Source of the DNA: Chlamydiota bacterium
Lineage (GTDB): Bacteria > Chlamydiota > Chlamydiia > Chlamydiales > SM23-39
Reading direction: 5' to 3'
Assembly (NCBI GenBank): GCA_016219355.1
Contig: JACRNF010000029.1
Coordinates: 1 to 54,650 of the forward strand
DNA length: 54,650 bases
Part shown: positions 18,073 to 26,782 of the stretch, one piece after another
Numbering within the stretch: the stretch's first letter is position 1
Layout of the letters: each line of letters begins with the position of its first letter
Made by a program: the position numbers and the translations under genes
The notes under the pieces: generated by a model
Told to the model about the DNA's origin: nothing
The model's input: only the letters and a program-made list of their open reading frames with translations
Database searches by the model: none

Positions 18073-19653
18073 CTATTTTTTTCTAGCAAGATATTCATCC
18101 AAATTGCCCAAAAATAAAGATAACCCCTCTTTATCAAAGGCTAGTATTTTAGTGGCAACTTTGGAAATAAGGTCTCGATCGTGCGATGCAAACACCACAG
18201 TTCCTTTAAATTCATTAAGGCCCCAAGCTAATGCCGAGACCGCTTCTAGGTCCAAGTGATTATTAGGCTCATCCAAGATCAAAGTATTAGGCTGAGTTAA
18301 CATTAAAGCAGAAATAATTAGCCTTGCGGTTTCTCCGCCGGATAAAGCAGAGACCTCTTTAAAAGCGTCGTCTCCGCCAAAGAGCATTTTTCCTAAAACC
18401 CCTCGGATGTCTTGGTCATAGCTGTCAGGCTTTTTAGTTTTTAACCAATCAAAAAGATTTGTCCCTTTCTTTTTTTCTACAAGGTCGGTGTGAATTTGGG
18501 GAAAATAACCTACTTTTACCATATGGCCTAAAGCTACAGATCCTTTATCGGGAGATATTACTTGGGCAAGTAATTTTAAGAGGGTGGATTTGCCCATACC
18601 GTTGTTGCCGATAACTGCGATTTTTTCACCCCGTAAGATGTCGCAGGAAAAATCTTGCATTATCTTTTTTTCATCGTAAGATTTGTAGCAGTTTTCAATT
18701 TTAAAAGCTATTTTGCCCGATTGCGCATCTGGTAGGATAAATCGAATGTAGGGCCTTTGAATATTGGATTTTTTTAAGTCCTGAGGCTGCAGCCTATCGA
18801 TCTCTTTTAAACGGGATTGTACTTGCGAAGCTCTTGTTCCCGCTCCAAATTTAGCTACAAATTCTCTTAGCTGGGCTATCTTTTTTTCTTTGTTCTTTAT
18901 ATCGGCCTCTGACCTTTCCCTGACGGAGGTTTTAGTAACAACCATCTCATCATAGTTGCCGGGATAGAGAATAACGGTTTCATAATCGATATCGGCAATA
19001 TGTGTGGTAATGGCATTTAAAAAGTGCCGGTCATGGCTGATAACTATGAGCGAACCGGAATAATTTTTTAAAAAAGTTTCCAGCCAGGAAATAGATTCTA
19101 AATCTAGGTTATTGGTCGGCTCATCTAATAATAGGGCTTTTGGCTTGCCGAAAAGAGCTTGGCAAAGAAGTACTCTAAATTGTCTATCCAAAGGAATAGA
19201 GCCCATTTTTTCATAATGCATGTCGCCATAAATGCCCATGCCTGAAAGAAGCTGCTCTGCTTCAGATTCAGAAGAGTAGCCATCTTCTTCAGCAATCACC
19301 TCTTCGATCTCGCCTAGCCTAATGCCGATCTCATCGGTCATTTCTTCTGTATAAAGAAGTTCTCTTTCGGATAAAGCCTCCCAAAGTTTTTTATTACCCA
19401 TGATGACGGCATCGATGACTCTAAATTCGGAAAAACTTTCAATATTTTGTTTTAGAAAACCAACCTTTTTAGGTAGGAAGACATTGCCGCTGGTTGCTTG
19501 CTCTAATCCCATCATGATTTTTAAAATGGTCGATTTTCCGCATCCATTGGGACCTGTCAAACCATATCGACATCCATCGTTAAATGTCATGGTAACATTT
19601 TCAAATAATACGCGAGATCCAAACGATTTGGATAAATTGTCTAAAGTAATCAT
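18073..19653 (-). CDS. ABC-F family ATPase (YbiT-like ribosome-associated protein)
   Basis: 526 residues with two nucleotide-binding domains and no membrane segments. Walker A motifs are GPNGCGKS (34-41) and GNNGMGKS (about 349-356), with LSGGE in the second domain and LLDEPTNNLD/ILDEPNNHLD Walker B motifs. A charged inter-domain linker lies around residues 230-290. ABC-F proteins act on the ribosome to rescue or regulate translation rather than transporting. It is divergent from xerC, as in Chlamydia (CT347/CT348). The 228-bp spacer to xerC is largely occupied by a palindromic element. Confidence 0.95.
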   Translation of the reverse strand: MITLDNLSKSFGSRVLFENVTMTFNDGCRYGLTGPNGCGKSTILKIMMGLEQATSGNVFLPKKVGFLKQNIESFSEFRVIDAVIMGNKKLWEALSERELLYTEEMTDEIGIRLGEIEEVIAEEDGYSSESEAEQLLSGMGIYGDMHYEKMGSIPLDRQFRVLLCQALFGKPKALLLDEPTNNLDLESISWLETFLKNYSGSLIVISHDRHFLNAITTHIADIDYETVILYPGNYDEMVVTKTSVRERSEADIKNKEKKIAQLREFVAKFGAGTRASQVQSRLKEIDRLQPQDLKKSNIQRPYIRFILPDAQSGKIAFKIENCYKSYDEKKIMQDFSCDILRGEKIAVIGNNGMGKSTLLKLLAQVISPDKGSVALGHMVKVGYFPQIHTDLVEKKKGTNLFDWLKTKKPDSYDQDIRGVLGKMLFGGDDAFKEVSALSGGETARLIISALMLTQPNTLILDEPNNHLDLEAVSALAWGLNEFKGTVVFASHDRDLISKVATKILAFDKEGLSLFLGNLDEYLARKK

Positions 19654-19710
19654 ATTTTTAAAAAATTAAATTGTAGGTATTATAGCAAATAGACAAATGC
19701 TGCACAATGA

Positions 19711-19880
19711 ATAAACCTCAGTTTTCATGTTTAATCCCTCAGAATCTGATAAGATTTTTGAGGAGTTTGGTTTCTTTTTTTTGGGGAAAATAGCCAAAGG
19801 TCCTATTTTCGAAGAAAAAAGGAATCAAAACTGCAAAAAGATTGCTGATTCTGAGGGATTAAACATGAAAGATGAGGTTA
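19711..19880. repeat. 170-bp inverted-repeat element (family A) between the ABC-F gene and xerC
   Basis: Left arm starts at 19711 and right arm ends at 19880. The outer 24 bases (TTCATGTTTAATCCCTCAG...) are perfectly complementary, and imperfect complementarity extends to about 70 bases per arm, meeting around 19785. It has no coding capacity, so it is a MITE-like or BIME-like dispersed palindrome. A partial copy lies at 1-55. The right end (GATGAGGTTAT) directly abuts the xerC ATG and supplies its GAGG ribosome-binding sequence. Confidence 0.8.
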
Positions 19881-19881
19881 T

Positions 19882-20808
19882 ATGGAATATTTAGCTGCTA
19901 TAAACCAATTTTTAAGATATTTAGGTGTGGTAAAAAACGTATCCAAGCACACTATCAGAGGATATAATATTGATTTGCAAGATTTTAAAGAGTTTGTGCA
20001 AAAAAATATTTTAAAAAATAATGAAACCGAATTTTCTTTAGATATCATTGATAAATGGGTGATTAGAGAGTTTTTGATTTTTCTAAGAAATGAAAAAAAG
20101 AAAAATTGTACCATCATGAGAAGAATATCTTCTATGCGCTCTTTTTTCAAATATTGTTTTAGGGAAAAACAGGTTCAAATAAATCCAATTGAAGATATCG
20201 ATAGCCCTAAAAAAGAAAAAAGGCTTCCTAATGCTATAAATTATGATCAAGTTTTGCATTTATTCAATATGCCCGATTTAAACACTTATCTAGGTTTAAG
20301 GGATAGAGCAATAATCGAGCTTTTTTATAGCTCTGGACTAAGGCTCTCTGAGCTTGCTGCATTAAACAGAGATGACATTGATGTAAATTCTTTAATGATC
20401 AGTGTTATGGGAAAAGGCAAAAAACAAAGGGTTGTCCCGATTACTAAAACGTCCCTTAAGTGGATATTAGATTATTTAAATCATGAAAGCAGAAGCGTTG
20501 ATAGCAAAGAGCATTTTAAACAAAATGATCCTAAAGCGATTTTTTTAAATAAATGGGGAACTAGAATAACTGTAAGGTCCATAGATCGCAATTTCAAATT
20601 TTATCTAAAAAAAAGTGGTTTGAGCGCTAAAATCACACCTCATACTATCAGACATACCATTGCTACACATTGGCTAGAGAAAGGTATGGATTTAAAAACG
20701 ATCCAGATGCTCCTTGGCCATAATTGTTTGGCCACAACTACTATTTATACCCATGTCTCATGTAAGTTGAAGCGAGAGGTGTATGATAAGACTCATCCTA
20801 GGGCTTAA
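19882..20808 (+). CDS. xerC: Site-specific tyrosine recombinase XerC
   Basis: A 308-residue tyrosine recombinase for resolving chromosome dimers at dif with XerD. It has an N-terminal SAM-like DNA-binding domain (1-95) and a catalytic domain with the first Arg in GLRLSELAAL (about 154), Lys in GKGKKQRVVPI, HTIRH (about 254-258), LLGHN (His about 279) and the tyrosine nucleophile in TTIYTHV (about 289). All catalytic residues are present. The ATG directly follows a palindromic element that provides GAGG. It has the length and position of chlamydial XerC (CT347) next to the ABC-F gene. Confidence 0.95.
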   Translation: MEYLAAINQFLRYLGVVKNVSKHTIRGYNIDLQDFKEFVQKNILKNNETEFSLDIIDKWVIREFLIFLRNEKKKNCTIMRRISSMRSFFKYCFREKQVQINPIEDIDSPKKEKRLPNAINYDQVLHLFNMPDLNTYLGLRDRAIIELFYSSGLRLSELAALNRDDIDVNSLMISVMGKGKKQRVVPITKTSLKWILDYLNHESRSVDSKEHFKQNDPKAIFLNKWGTRITVRSIDRNFKFYLKKSGLSAKITPHTIRHTIATHWLEKGMDLKTIQMLLGHNCLATTTIYTHVSCKLKREVYDKTHPRA

Positions 20809-20918
20809 AAGAACTCACAATTTTCAACATATTTTGGGACACAATCATAAACTTTAGGATAATTAGAAATTCACAAAAAGATGCTATATTTGTGAAAAAT
20901 GAAGTCATTTGAAACGGA

Positions 20919-22007
20919 CTAAAAGGCCCAATTGATAGAACCTTTTACCAGCCAAACATTGTAATTATCGGTGTTTTTATATAATCCGCCTAAAAAGTCA
21001 ATATTTAAAGAAGTGTTGACTAAGTATCTAAAATAAGCGTTGCCGCTATTGGCTTGAAAGCTATGCTTTGGCAATACTTGCGGAGCTGCTATAACTTCCG
21101 GAGTAATAGCCCTGGTTTCGTTTGTCAAATCGAGAGTTGTCCTCCAAAGATGAGTGTAATTAAGCTCAAAATAATAATGAGGGAGCCATTCTTTGGAAAC
21201 TGCTAAGATCAGGCTATTGTCGGTCTCACGCTTATAAGAATAATAATCAAGGTTGATCCGATCTAATTTTTTGTAATCATAGATATATCTAGCGGTCCAA
21301 TTGCAACCGAACTTTTTTTTCCCAAGTCTTGCCCAAAGGGTGTATTCATATTTGGTATTGTTGATTGGATTTATATAAAGGGCTAAATAGCTGCTTGCTC
21401 CAACTCCGCAAAGAGGTGGTTTAAATCGATACTCATAAAGCGCATTCATTTGATACCGCCTTACAAAAAAAGCAAAAATATTTAAAAAATTTCTAGCTAT
21501 AAAGAGGTCTTTATATCCGGTTATTAAGAAAAAGTGGCTTGGATGAGAGTATTTGAATGAAAAAGCGGGCTCAAAATCCACTTTTTTTTGAAACGGAAAA
21601 AGATTGTAGGAGTTATTTATCCCATCAGTTAAATTTGCTGCAAAATTAAAGGTCCAGTATTTCTTAAAAAAGACATCAGCCCCAAGCGAATAGACAAAAA
21701 TATTTACGTTATAGTTATTTTCATTGGCGATTAAGTTAAACTGCTGCTGGGGAGCATAATGAAAAGCTCCAAATGGTCTAAAATGATCATTAACGGGCCA
21801 AAATAAAACAGCCGCCTGATCCAAATTATTCAATTGGACCGTCTTAATTTTTAAGACCAGATCGCTCTCTCGTTCTTGATCATAAAATGTTGAAATATAA
21901 ATAGAAGGATCAACATATCGTTTTACTTCGCTGAGCTCTTTTTTTAAAAAGCCATTTTCGGGATCATGTTTTAAAGCTAAAGTAAGATGTTTTTTCAGAA
22001 GAATCAT
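20919..22007 (-). CDS. YaiO-like outer-membrane beta-barrel, C-terminal part of a frameshifted TPR-barrel protein
   Basis: The first 45 or so residues complete a TPR helix (LTLALKHDPENGFLKKEL). The remaining roughly 300 residues show alternating hydrophobic/aromatic strands with frequent Tyr, Trp and Phe and end SINWAF, a terminal Phe typical of outer-membrane barrels. TPR plus barrel is the architecture of YaiO and of exopolysaccharide secretins such as PgaA/BcsC. The 43-base overlap with the upstream ORF, in another frame, places a one-base shift in an A6 run (near 22000). Removing one A would fuse both halves into one protein of about 530 residues. The ATG at 22007 has no good ribosome-binding site, so separate translation is doubtful. 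It is divergent from the signalling/glycan operon. Confidence 0.7.
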   Translation of the reverse strand: MILLKKHLTLALKHDPENGFLKKELSEVKRYVDPSIYISTFYDQERESDLVLKIKTVQLNNLDQAAVLFWPVNDHFRPFGAFHYAPQQQFNLIANENNYNVNIFVYSLGADVFFKKYWTFNFAANLTDGINNSYNLFPFQKKVDFEPAFSFKYSHPSHFFLITGYKDLFIARNFLNIFAFFVRRYQMNALYEYRFKPPLCGVGASSYLALYINPINNTKYEYTLWARLGKKKFGCNWTARYIYDYKKLDRINLDYYSYKRETDNSLILAVSKEWLPHYYFELNYTHLWRTTLDLTNETRAITPEVIAAPQVLPKHSFQANSGNAYFRYLVNTSLNIDFLGGLYKNTDNYNVWLVKGSINWAF

Positions 22008-22518
22008 TGAGCCCTTGTTTTAAATAAATTTCGGCTACTTCATTTTTTTCTTCAGCATAATAAACTTTGCCAAGCAAAATTGACGCTTCGGTATAATTGG
22101 GCATTTTTTGAAGAATGATCAAGAGCTCTTTTTCAGCCTTTTTATACTCTTTTTTCCAATAATACATTCTAGCAAGAGCAAGCCTTGTATCTTGATCATC
22201 AGGGTTTATTTCAAGCGATCTTGTTAGATATTTTTCTGCCTCGTCCCATTTTTTTAAAATTGAGTAAATGCGGCCCAAGCGATACATGAAATAGGGATTA
22301 TCAGGATATTTTGATAATAATTGTTCAAATATACTAGCCGCTTGCTGAAGATTTTGATCTTTTTCAGCTTCATTTGCTTGAAAAACTAGAGGATTTTCTT
22401 GTGGATTTTCCGATGAGATTTTTGTTTCTTGGGGTAAGGAATTTTCATTGCAAGCAAGATGCAGAGGTAAAAGGAAAACGAAGGCGATAATGATTTTTAA
22501 AAGAGATTTTTTTTTCAT
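21964..22518 (-). CDS. TPR-containing exported protein, N-terminal part of the frameshifted YaiO-like protein
   Basis: 184 residues. An N-terminal signal sequence (MKKKSLLKIIIAFVFLLPLH) is followed by a Cys that may be lipid-modified, although the residues before it are a poor lipobox. Three to four TPR repeats follow (for example LLSKYPDNPYFMYRLGRIYS, EKYLTRSLEINPDDQDTRLA). The frame leaves homology at SSEK and ends 15 residues later, where the other frame carries the next TPR helix. It reads as the periplasmic scaffold of a polysaccharide export channel. Whether it is a pseudogene, a sequencing error or a slippage-controlled gene cannot be decided here. Confidence 0.7.
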   Translation of the reverse strand: MKKKSLLKIIIAFVFLLPLHLACNENSLPQETKISSENPQENPLVFQANEAEKDQNLQQAASIFEQLLSKYPDNPYFMYRLGRIYSILKKWDEAEKYLTRSLEINPDDQDTRLALARMYYWKKEYKKAEKELLIILQKMPNYTEASILLGKVYYAEEKNEVAEIYLKQGLNDSSEKTSYFSFKT

Positions 22519-22585
22519 TTCAAGAGCAATTTTTTATCTAAAATAAGTTATTGCAAATGGATGGATAATATTCAACTAGATCTTT

Positions 22586-22683
22586 TATACCCAAACAACC
22601 TGAAAAATTGGGTTTTCGGCTTCGTCAAAGCCTCAGATCTTTCACTGAAGCCCAAAACCAATTTTTCAGGCTGTTTGGGTATA
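22586..22683. repeat. 98-bp palindromic element (family B)
   Basis: The left arm (22586-22623) starts TATACCCAAACAACCTG, and the right arm (22647-22683) ends CAGGCTGTTTGGGTATA. Most of the 37 bases are complementary, around a 23-base loop. It matches the outer arms of 5724-5887. It lies in the spacer between the divergent TPR/barrel gene and the sensor kinase and could form a strong hairpin in either transcript. Confidence 0.8.
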
Positions 22684-22773
22684 TTGAAGAATTAGCTTGA
22701 TTAAAATATTTTTTACGCTATTTTGAAATAGAGGGTTTCTATGTTTTTTAAGACATAAAAAAAAGGTGATAAT

Positions 22774-25700
22774 TTGAATTTAAAATTGTGGGAAAAGATC
22801 CATAAATGGGTCGTGATGCTAGGCGCCGGAGCTTGCATTTTGATCGGCCTTATCGGCCTTATTGGCTGGCATTTTAGTATTCCTTCTTTGCTTCAGGTTA
22901 TTTCAGGGCATGCAGCTATTCGATATAATGCCGCTTTTTTATTTTTACTGGCCGGCGGTTGTCTGTATTATAATCTTTTTGTCACAAAGGGATTTAACCT
23001 ACCTAGATTCTTGGCCTTCATTTTTATCAGTATCGGCATTTTAACGATTATTCAATATCAATTTAATCTTAACTTAAGCGTGGATACTTTTTTGATTGGT
23101 CTTTTTGTAAAAAAACCGCTTTGGGGATTTTCTTTGCGGGTTACTTTCTTAGGAGCAATTTCCTTTGTATTAATGGGAATTGTTTTTTTGATTTTTTCAC
23201 CTAAAAAATTTACCAAAATCAAAAGTGCTTTTATCACTATTTTGGGTTTAGTGATCATAAACGTCGGTATTTTAGGTTTTATTAGTTTTTTGATTCCTAT
23301 AGAGACTAATATTTTTAATTATAAAGTTGCGACTGCAATGTCTTTTTGGTCCGCTTGCAGCTACTTTTTTATGGGGCTCTCCTTTATTTCTTTAGCGGGC
23401 TTTTACAATATTAAGAATAACATTAATTTTTTCAAAGTTAGGCCTTTGTTAACTGGGGCCACTGCTATTATTTTATCAATATTAATTGCTTTTGGTTTAT
23501 ATGTTGAAAAAGTTCACCTTTTTGAACAATTTTTTAATAATCAATTGTCTTTAATAAAGACAACGATTATTCAAAATTTTGAGCAAGAAATAAATAATAT
23601 TTCTGACATTGTCAAAGAATTAGAAGCTAATCAAAAAAGCTTAAATGAACATGATTGGGAGAAGTATTCAAATTTTTACATGTTGCAACATTCAGAAATT
23701 AAAGCCATTTATTTGCTAGATAATGACTTTAAGGAAATAAAGGCTATTTCTTCTCAAAAGGAGAATGTAAAACAATCCTTTGAGTTAAATGAAAACATTA
23801 GGCAAAAATTAAGCACTCCTTTTGAGGATAATTTTTTGATTCAATATGACTCATCAAAGGAAATTGTAGCTTTTATAACTTCAGCAGAGATCAGAACAAA
23901 TCAAAAAGGATTTTTTGTCGTTATTTCTGATTCTAAAAAGCTTTTCGATGAATTATTAAGCACAATCAAAGGAGATTTTCAAATAGATTTATTTGCAGAT
24001 AAAGAACGGATTTATGAATTTAACACCGAGGTCAAACCTGATAAATTTTGGGTTTGGCAAGATGTAATAAATGTTCATGGCCTTGATCTAACCATTAAAA
24101 TATTTCCTTCCGAAGCGCTTGTTTTAGAAAGTTTGAACAAAGCTTCTATTGTAATTGTTTTTAGCATTGGATTCATCGTGGCTTTTTTTTTATGGCGAGT
24201 TTCAGCGTTAATTGAGAAGAGCCGCTTGCAAGTTCTTGAAATAACCAAAATTAAGAACTATATCTCAGAATATAAAGATAGATTATCTCTTGCCATTAAA
24301 GGAGGTAAAATCAGTAGTTGGGTGATTGATTTAAAAACCCAAGAGATTTCATGGGATGAATATGCCTATGTCAATTTTTTTGGAAGAGATCCCGATTTTA
24401 TTTTACCCAAAAATTTAGCAGAGCTCTTGAAATATATACATCCTCAAGATCAAAGACGTTTTGAGGATGAAATAAAAATGTATGGCAAAGAAGTTTTAAT
24501 TACGGTGTTTAGGGTTATTTATCCTGAAGGTAAAGCTCGTTATCTTAATACCAAGTGTACTTTATTTTATGATAAAGAGGGAAACCCTTATAAACTAGCG
24601 GGAGTATGCATAGATATTACCAAAGAAAAGATATTTGAAATAATTTTAGAAGTTCAAATGCATATTGCAAAAATTTTAAGTGAAGCAGTATCGGTAGATG
24701 AAGCAATCATTAAACTTATACAACTATTAGGAGAAGCTTTAGATTTGGCGATGGTTAATTTTTGGAAGAAAGATAATGCATTAGAAGTTATAAAATTGCA
24801 GCAAAGCTGGAATGATCCAAATTTAAATTTGACTGAATTTATCAGCGTTTGTAAAAATCATCCTTTTGCTAAAGGAGAGGGATTTCCTGGCGAAGTTTGG
24901 GAGCATAAAAGAGCTATATGGTTTCAAAATGTTAAAGAACAGTGTAAATGCAAAAGAATAAAAAAAGATGATGCGGCGGTTTTGAAATCGGCTTTTGGTT
25001 ATCCTATTAGCTATAACGGAAATTTTGTTGGAGTGTTTGAAGTTTTTAATAAAACTTTTTTTGTAGAAGAAATAAATGAATACTTGTTATATATTGCTGA
25101 TTATATCAGTTATGAACTCGGGAGGTTTTTAAGTAGAAAAAAAGCTGAAGAATCGCAATCGCAGCTCGCTGCCATAATTTTATTTGCAAGGGAGCCTATT
25201 TTTGTTTTGGATCTAGTTGGAAAAATTATTACTTGGAATAAAGGAGCTGAGCAAACTTTTGGGTTTTTAGAAAGTGAGATAATCGGAAAATCAATTGAAA
25301 CCCTCTTTGCCTTTGAAAAACAATCAAATGTTAATACCCTTGTTGAAAAAATTAAGGGAGGCTTGCCAATTTTAAACCTGGAAATTGATTTGCATGGCAA
25401 TAATGGAAAAAAAATCACCGGGCTTATGACCATTTCTCCAATGAAAAAAGAAAATATGATTATCGGCGCTTGTGTGATTATACAAGACATTACCGAGCTA
25501 AAACTTGCCCAAGAAGAGAATCTTAAAAATCAAAAGAAATATCAGATTTTTCTTGAATCGGCCAGCGATTGGTTTTGGGCAATGGATAAAAATAGAAAAA
25601 TTACCTTTTCCAGCCCAAGCATAAAAACTATTTTGGGATATGAGCCTGAAGAAGTAATCGGCATGGATATGTTTTTACTTTTAGGAGATGAAAATATTGA

Positions 25701-25845
25701 AGAGACTAAAAAAGAATTTCTAAACCATCTTGATAATAAAAAAGGATGGCTTAATAAAATAGCGCGCTGGAAAACAAAAGGGGGGAGCATAAAGTGGTTG
25801 GAGTGCTCAGGCGAGCCAATGTTTGATGAAAATAATAATCAATGA
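22774..25845 (+). CDS. Membrane sensor kinase, input half only (MASE-like, PAS, GAF, PAS, PAS)
   Basis: 1,023 residues. Seven hydrophobic segments fill about residues 10-240, then comes an extracytoplasmic domain (about 245-460) and another transmembrane helix (about 468-488). The cytoplasmic part has a PAS domain (about 505-630), a GAF domain (about 635-785), a PAS domain starting AIILFAREPIFVLD, and a last PAS starting FLESASDWFWAMDKNRKITF. The frame stops within that last PAS. No dimerisation/phosphoacceptor (HisKA) region is present; the kinase ATPase domain continues in another frame from 25823. The start is TTG 22774 with AGGTGA a few bases upstream. It heads a presumed operon reaching to 33619. 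Confidence 0.85.
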   Translation: MNLKLWEKIHKWVVMLGAGACILIGLIGLIGWHFSIPSLLQVISGHAAIRYNAAFLFLLAGGCLYYNLFVTKGFNLPRFLAFIFISIGILTIIQYQFNLNLSVDTFLIGLFVKKPLWGFSLRVTFLGAISFVLMGIVFLIFSPKKFTKIKSAFITILGLVIINVGILGFISFLIPIETNIFNYKVATAMSFWSACSYFFMGLSFISLAGFYNIKNNINFFKVRPLLTGATAIILSILIAFGLYVEKVHLFEQFFNNQLSLIKTTIIQNFEQEINNISDIVKELEANQKSLNEHDWEKYSNFYMLQHSEIKAIYLLDNDFKEIKAISSQKENVKQSFELNENIRQKLSTPFEDNFLIQYDSSKEIVAFITSAEIRTNQKGFFVVISDSKKLFDELLSTIKGDFQIDLFADKERIYEFNTEVKPDKFWVWQDVINVHGLDLTIKIFPSEALVLESLNKASIVIVFSIGFIVAFFLWRVSALIEKSRLQVLEITKIKNYISEYKDRLSLAIKGGKISSWVIDLKTQEISWDEYAYVNFFGRDPDFILPKNLAELLKYIHPQDQRRFEDEIKMYGKEVLITVFRVIYPEGKARYLNTKCTLFYDKEGNPYKLAGVCIDITKEKIFEIILEVQMHIAKILSEAVSVDEAIIKLIQLLGEALDLAMVNFWKKDNALEVIKLQQSWNDPNLNLTEFISVCKNHPFAKGEGFPGEVWEHKRAIWFQNVKEQCKCKRIKKDDAAVLKSAFGYPISYNGNFVGVFEVFNKTFFVEEINEYLLYIADYISYELGRFLSRKKAEESQSQLAAIILFAREPIFVLDLVGKIITWNKGAEQTFGFLESEIIGKSIETLFAFEKQSNVNTLVEKIKGGLPILNLEIDLHGNNGKKITGLMTISPMKKENMIIGACVIIQDITELKLAQEENLKNQKKYQIFLESASDWFWAMDKNRKITFSSPSIKTILGYEPEEVIGMDMFLLLGDENIEETKKEFLNHLDNKKGWLNKIARWKTKGGSIKWLECSGEPMFDENNNQ

Positions 25846-26353
25846 TATATTAGAAGTGCAAAGGCTAGAATCGGAAATGTTTGAAATGGACTTTAAAAAA
25901 ATTAATGTGGAAATGCTGTTAAAAGAAGCAATAGAGGCAAATATGTCTCTTGCGCTAAATCGTGAGGTGGAATTAGTCTTGGAAAATTGTCCTTCTGATT
26001 TAGAAATTTTAGCTGATTATAAACGAATGATGCAGGTGATGACTAATTTAATCTCTAATGGGCTCAAATTTTCACCGCGCGAAGGAAAAATATTTTTTAG
26101 AGCAGATAAAATCGATAAAATCATCCGGATCTCAATTCAAGATCAAGGGCCCGGCATAGAAGAAGGTATCAAGACCACTATTTTTGAAAAATTTGTCAAG
26201 GGAGAACCTTTGGGCCAGACCATGATTCCTGGGACGGGTCTAGGTCTTTATATTTGTAAAAACATTATTGAAAAACTTGGCGGAACAATTAATTTTACTA
26301 CTAAAAAAGGTCAAGGGACCACCTTTTATTTTGATTTGCCAATGGCTACATAA
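25823..26353 (+). CDS. Histidine-kinase ATPase domain fragment (no phosphoacceptor histidine)
   Basis: 176 residues. It opens with the second helix of a HisKA domain (INDILEVQRLESEMFEM) and continues into a complete HATPase_c domain: N box NLISNGLKFSP, G1 DQGPGI, F box FEKFV, G2 GTGLGLYICKNIIEKLGG. The H-box helix that should precede it is missing, and the frame is shifted relative to the upstream sensor half. Joining the two frames would still leave the rest of the last PAS and the H box absent, so a deletion plus frameshift is inferred. The apparent start (TTG 25823) lies inside the preceding gene. Possibly not expressed, or a free ATPase domain. Confidence 0.75.
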   Translation: MMKIIINDILEVQRLESEMFEMDFKKINVEMLLKEAIEANMSLALNREVELVLENCPSDLEILADYKRMMQVMTNLISNGLKFSPREGKIFFRADKIDKIIRISIQDQGPGIEEGIKTTIFEKFVKGEPLGQTMIPGTGLGLYICKNIIEKLGGTINFTTKKGQGTTFYFDLPMAT

Positions 26354-26373
26354 GCCCTTTTTAAGGAGAAAAT

Positions 26374-26760
26374 ATGGCTAAGTCTTTAAAAAAATTGCTA
26401 ATCGTAGATGATGATCAAGACATTATAGATATTATTCAAATAGCTTTAGAAGAGATGCCCGGGGTCCAAATAAAATATTGTCTTTCGGCAGAATCAGGGA
26501 TAAAAGAGGCTCTATCTTTTCAGCCAGATTTTATCTTAATCGATGTGATGATGCCGCATATGGATGGAATAGCGATGTTAAAAGCTATGCGGCTAATTCC
26601 AGCTTTAGCGAATGTTCCTGTCGCTTTTTTGACTGCAAAGATTCAAAAAGAAGAGATTGATCAGTATCATAAACTTGGGGTTAAAGAGATTATCACTAAA
26701 CCTTTTGATCCTATAACTTTGGCAGATCAAATTTTAAAAATTTGGAAAAAAAATCAATAG
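26374..26760 (+). CDS. Stand-alone response regulator receiver (CheY-like)
   Basis: A 128-residue receiver domain without an output domain. It has the acidic pocket LIVDDDQD, phosphoacceptor Asp in FILIDVMMPHMDG (about 53), Thr in FLTAK and Lys in ITKPFDP, all conserved. A strong AAGGAG precedes the ATG. It follows the kinase fragment by 20 bases and precedes the Hpt-containing hub protein, so a phosphorelay is the natural reading. Confidence 0.93.
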   Translation: MAKSLKKLLIVDDDQDIIDIIQIALEEMPGVQIKYCLSAESGIKEALSFQPDFILIDVMMPHMDGIAMLKAMRLIPALANVPVAFLTAKIQKEEIDQYHKLGVKEIITKPFDPITLADQILKIWKKNQ

Positions 26761-26782
26761 CTGAAAACAAATTGGAGATTTT

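Noticed and set aside
20870-20896. TTCACAAA / TTTGTGAA inverted repeat between xerC and the barrel gene
   Set aside because: An 8-base AT-rich stem between convergent genes without a T tract; too weak to call a terminator.
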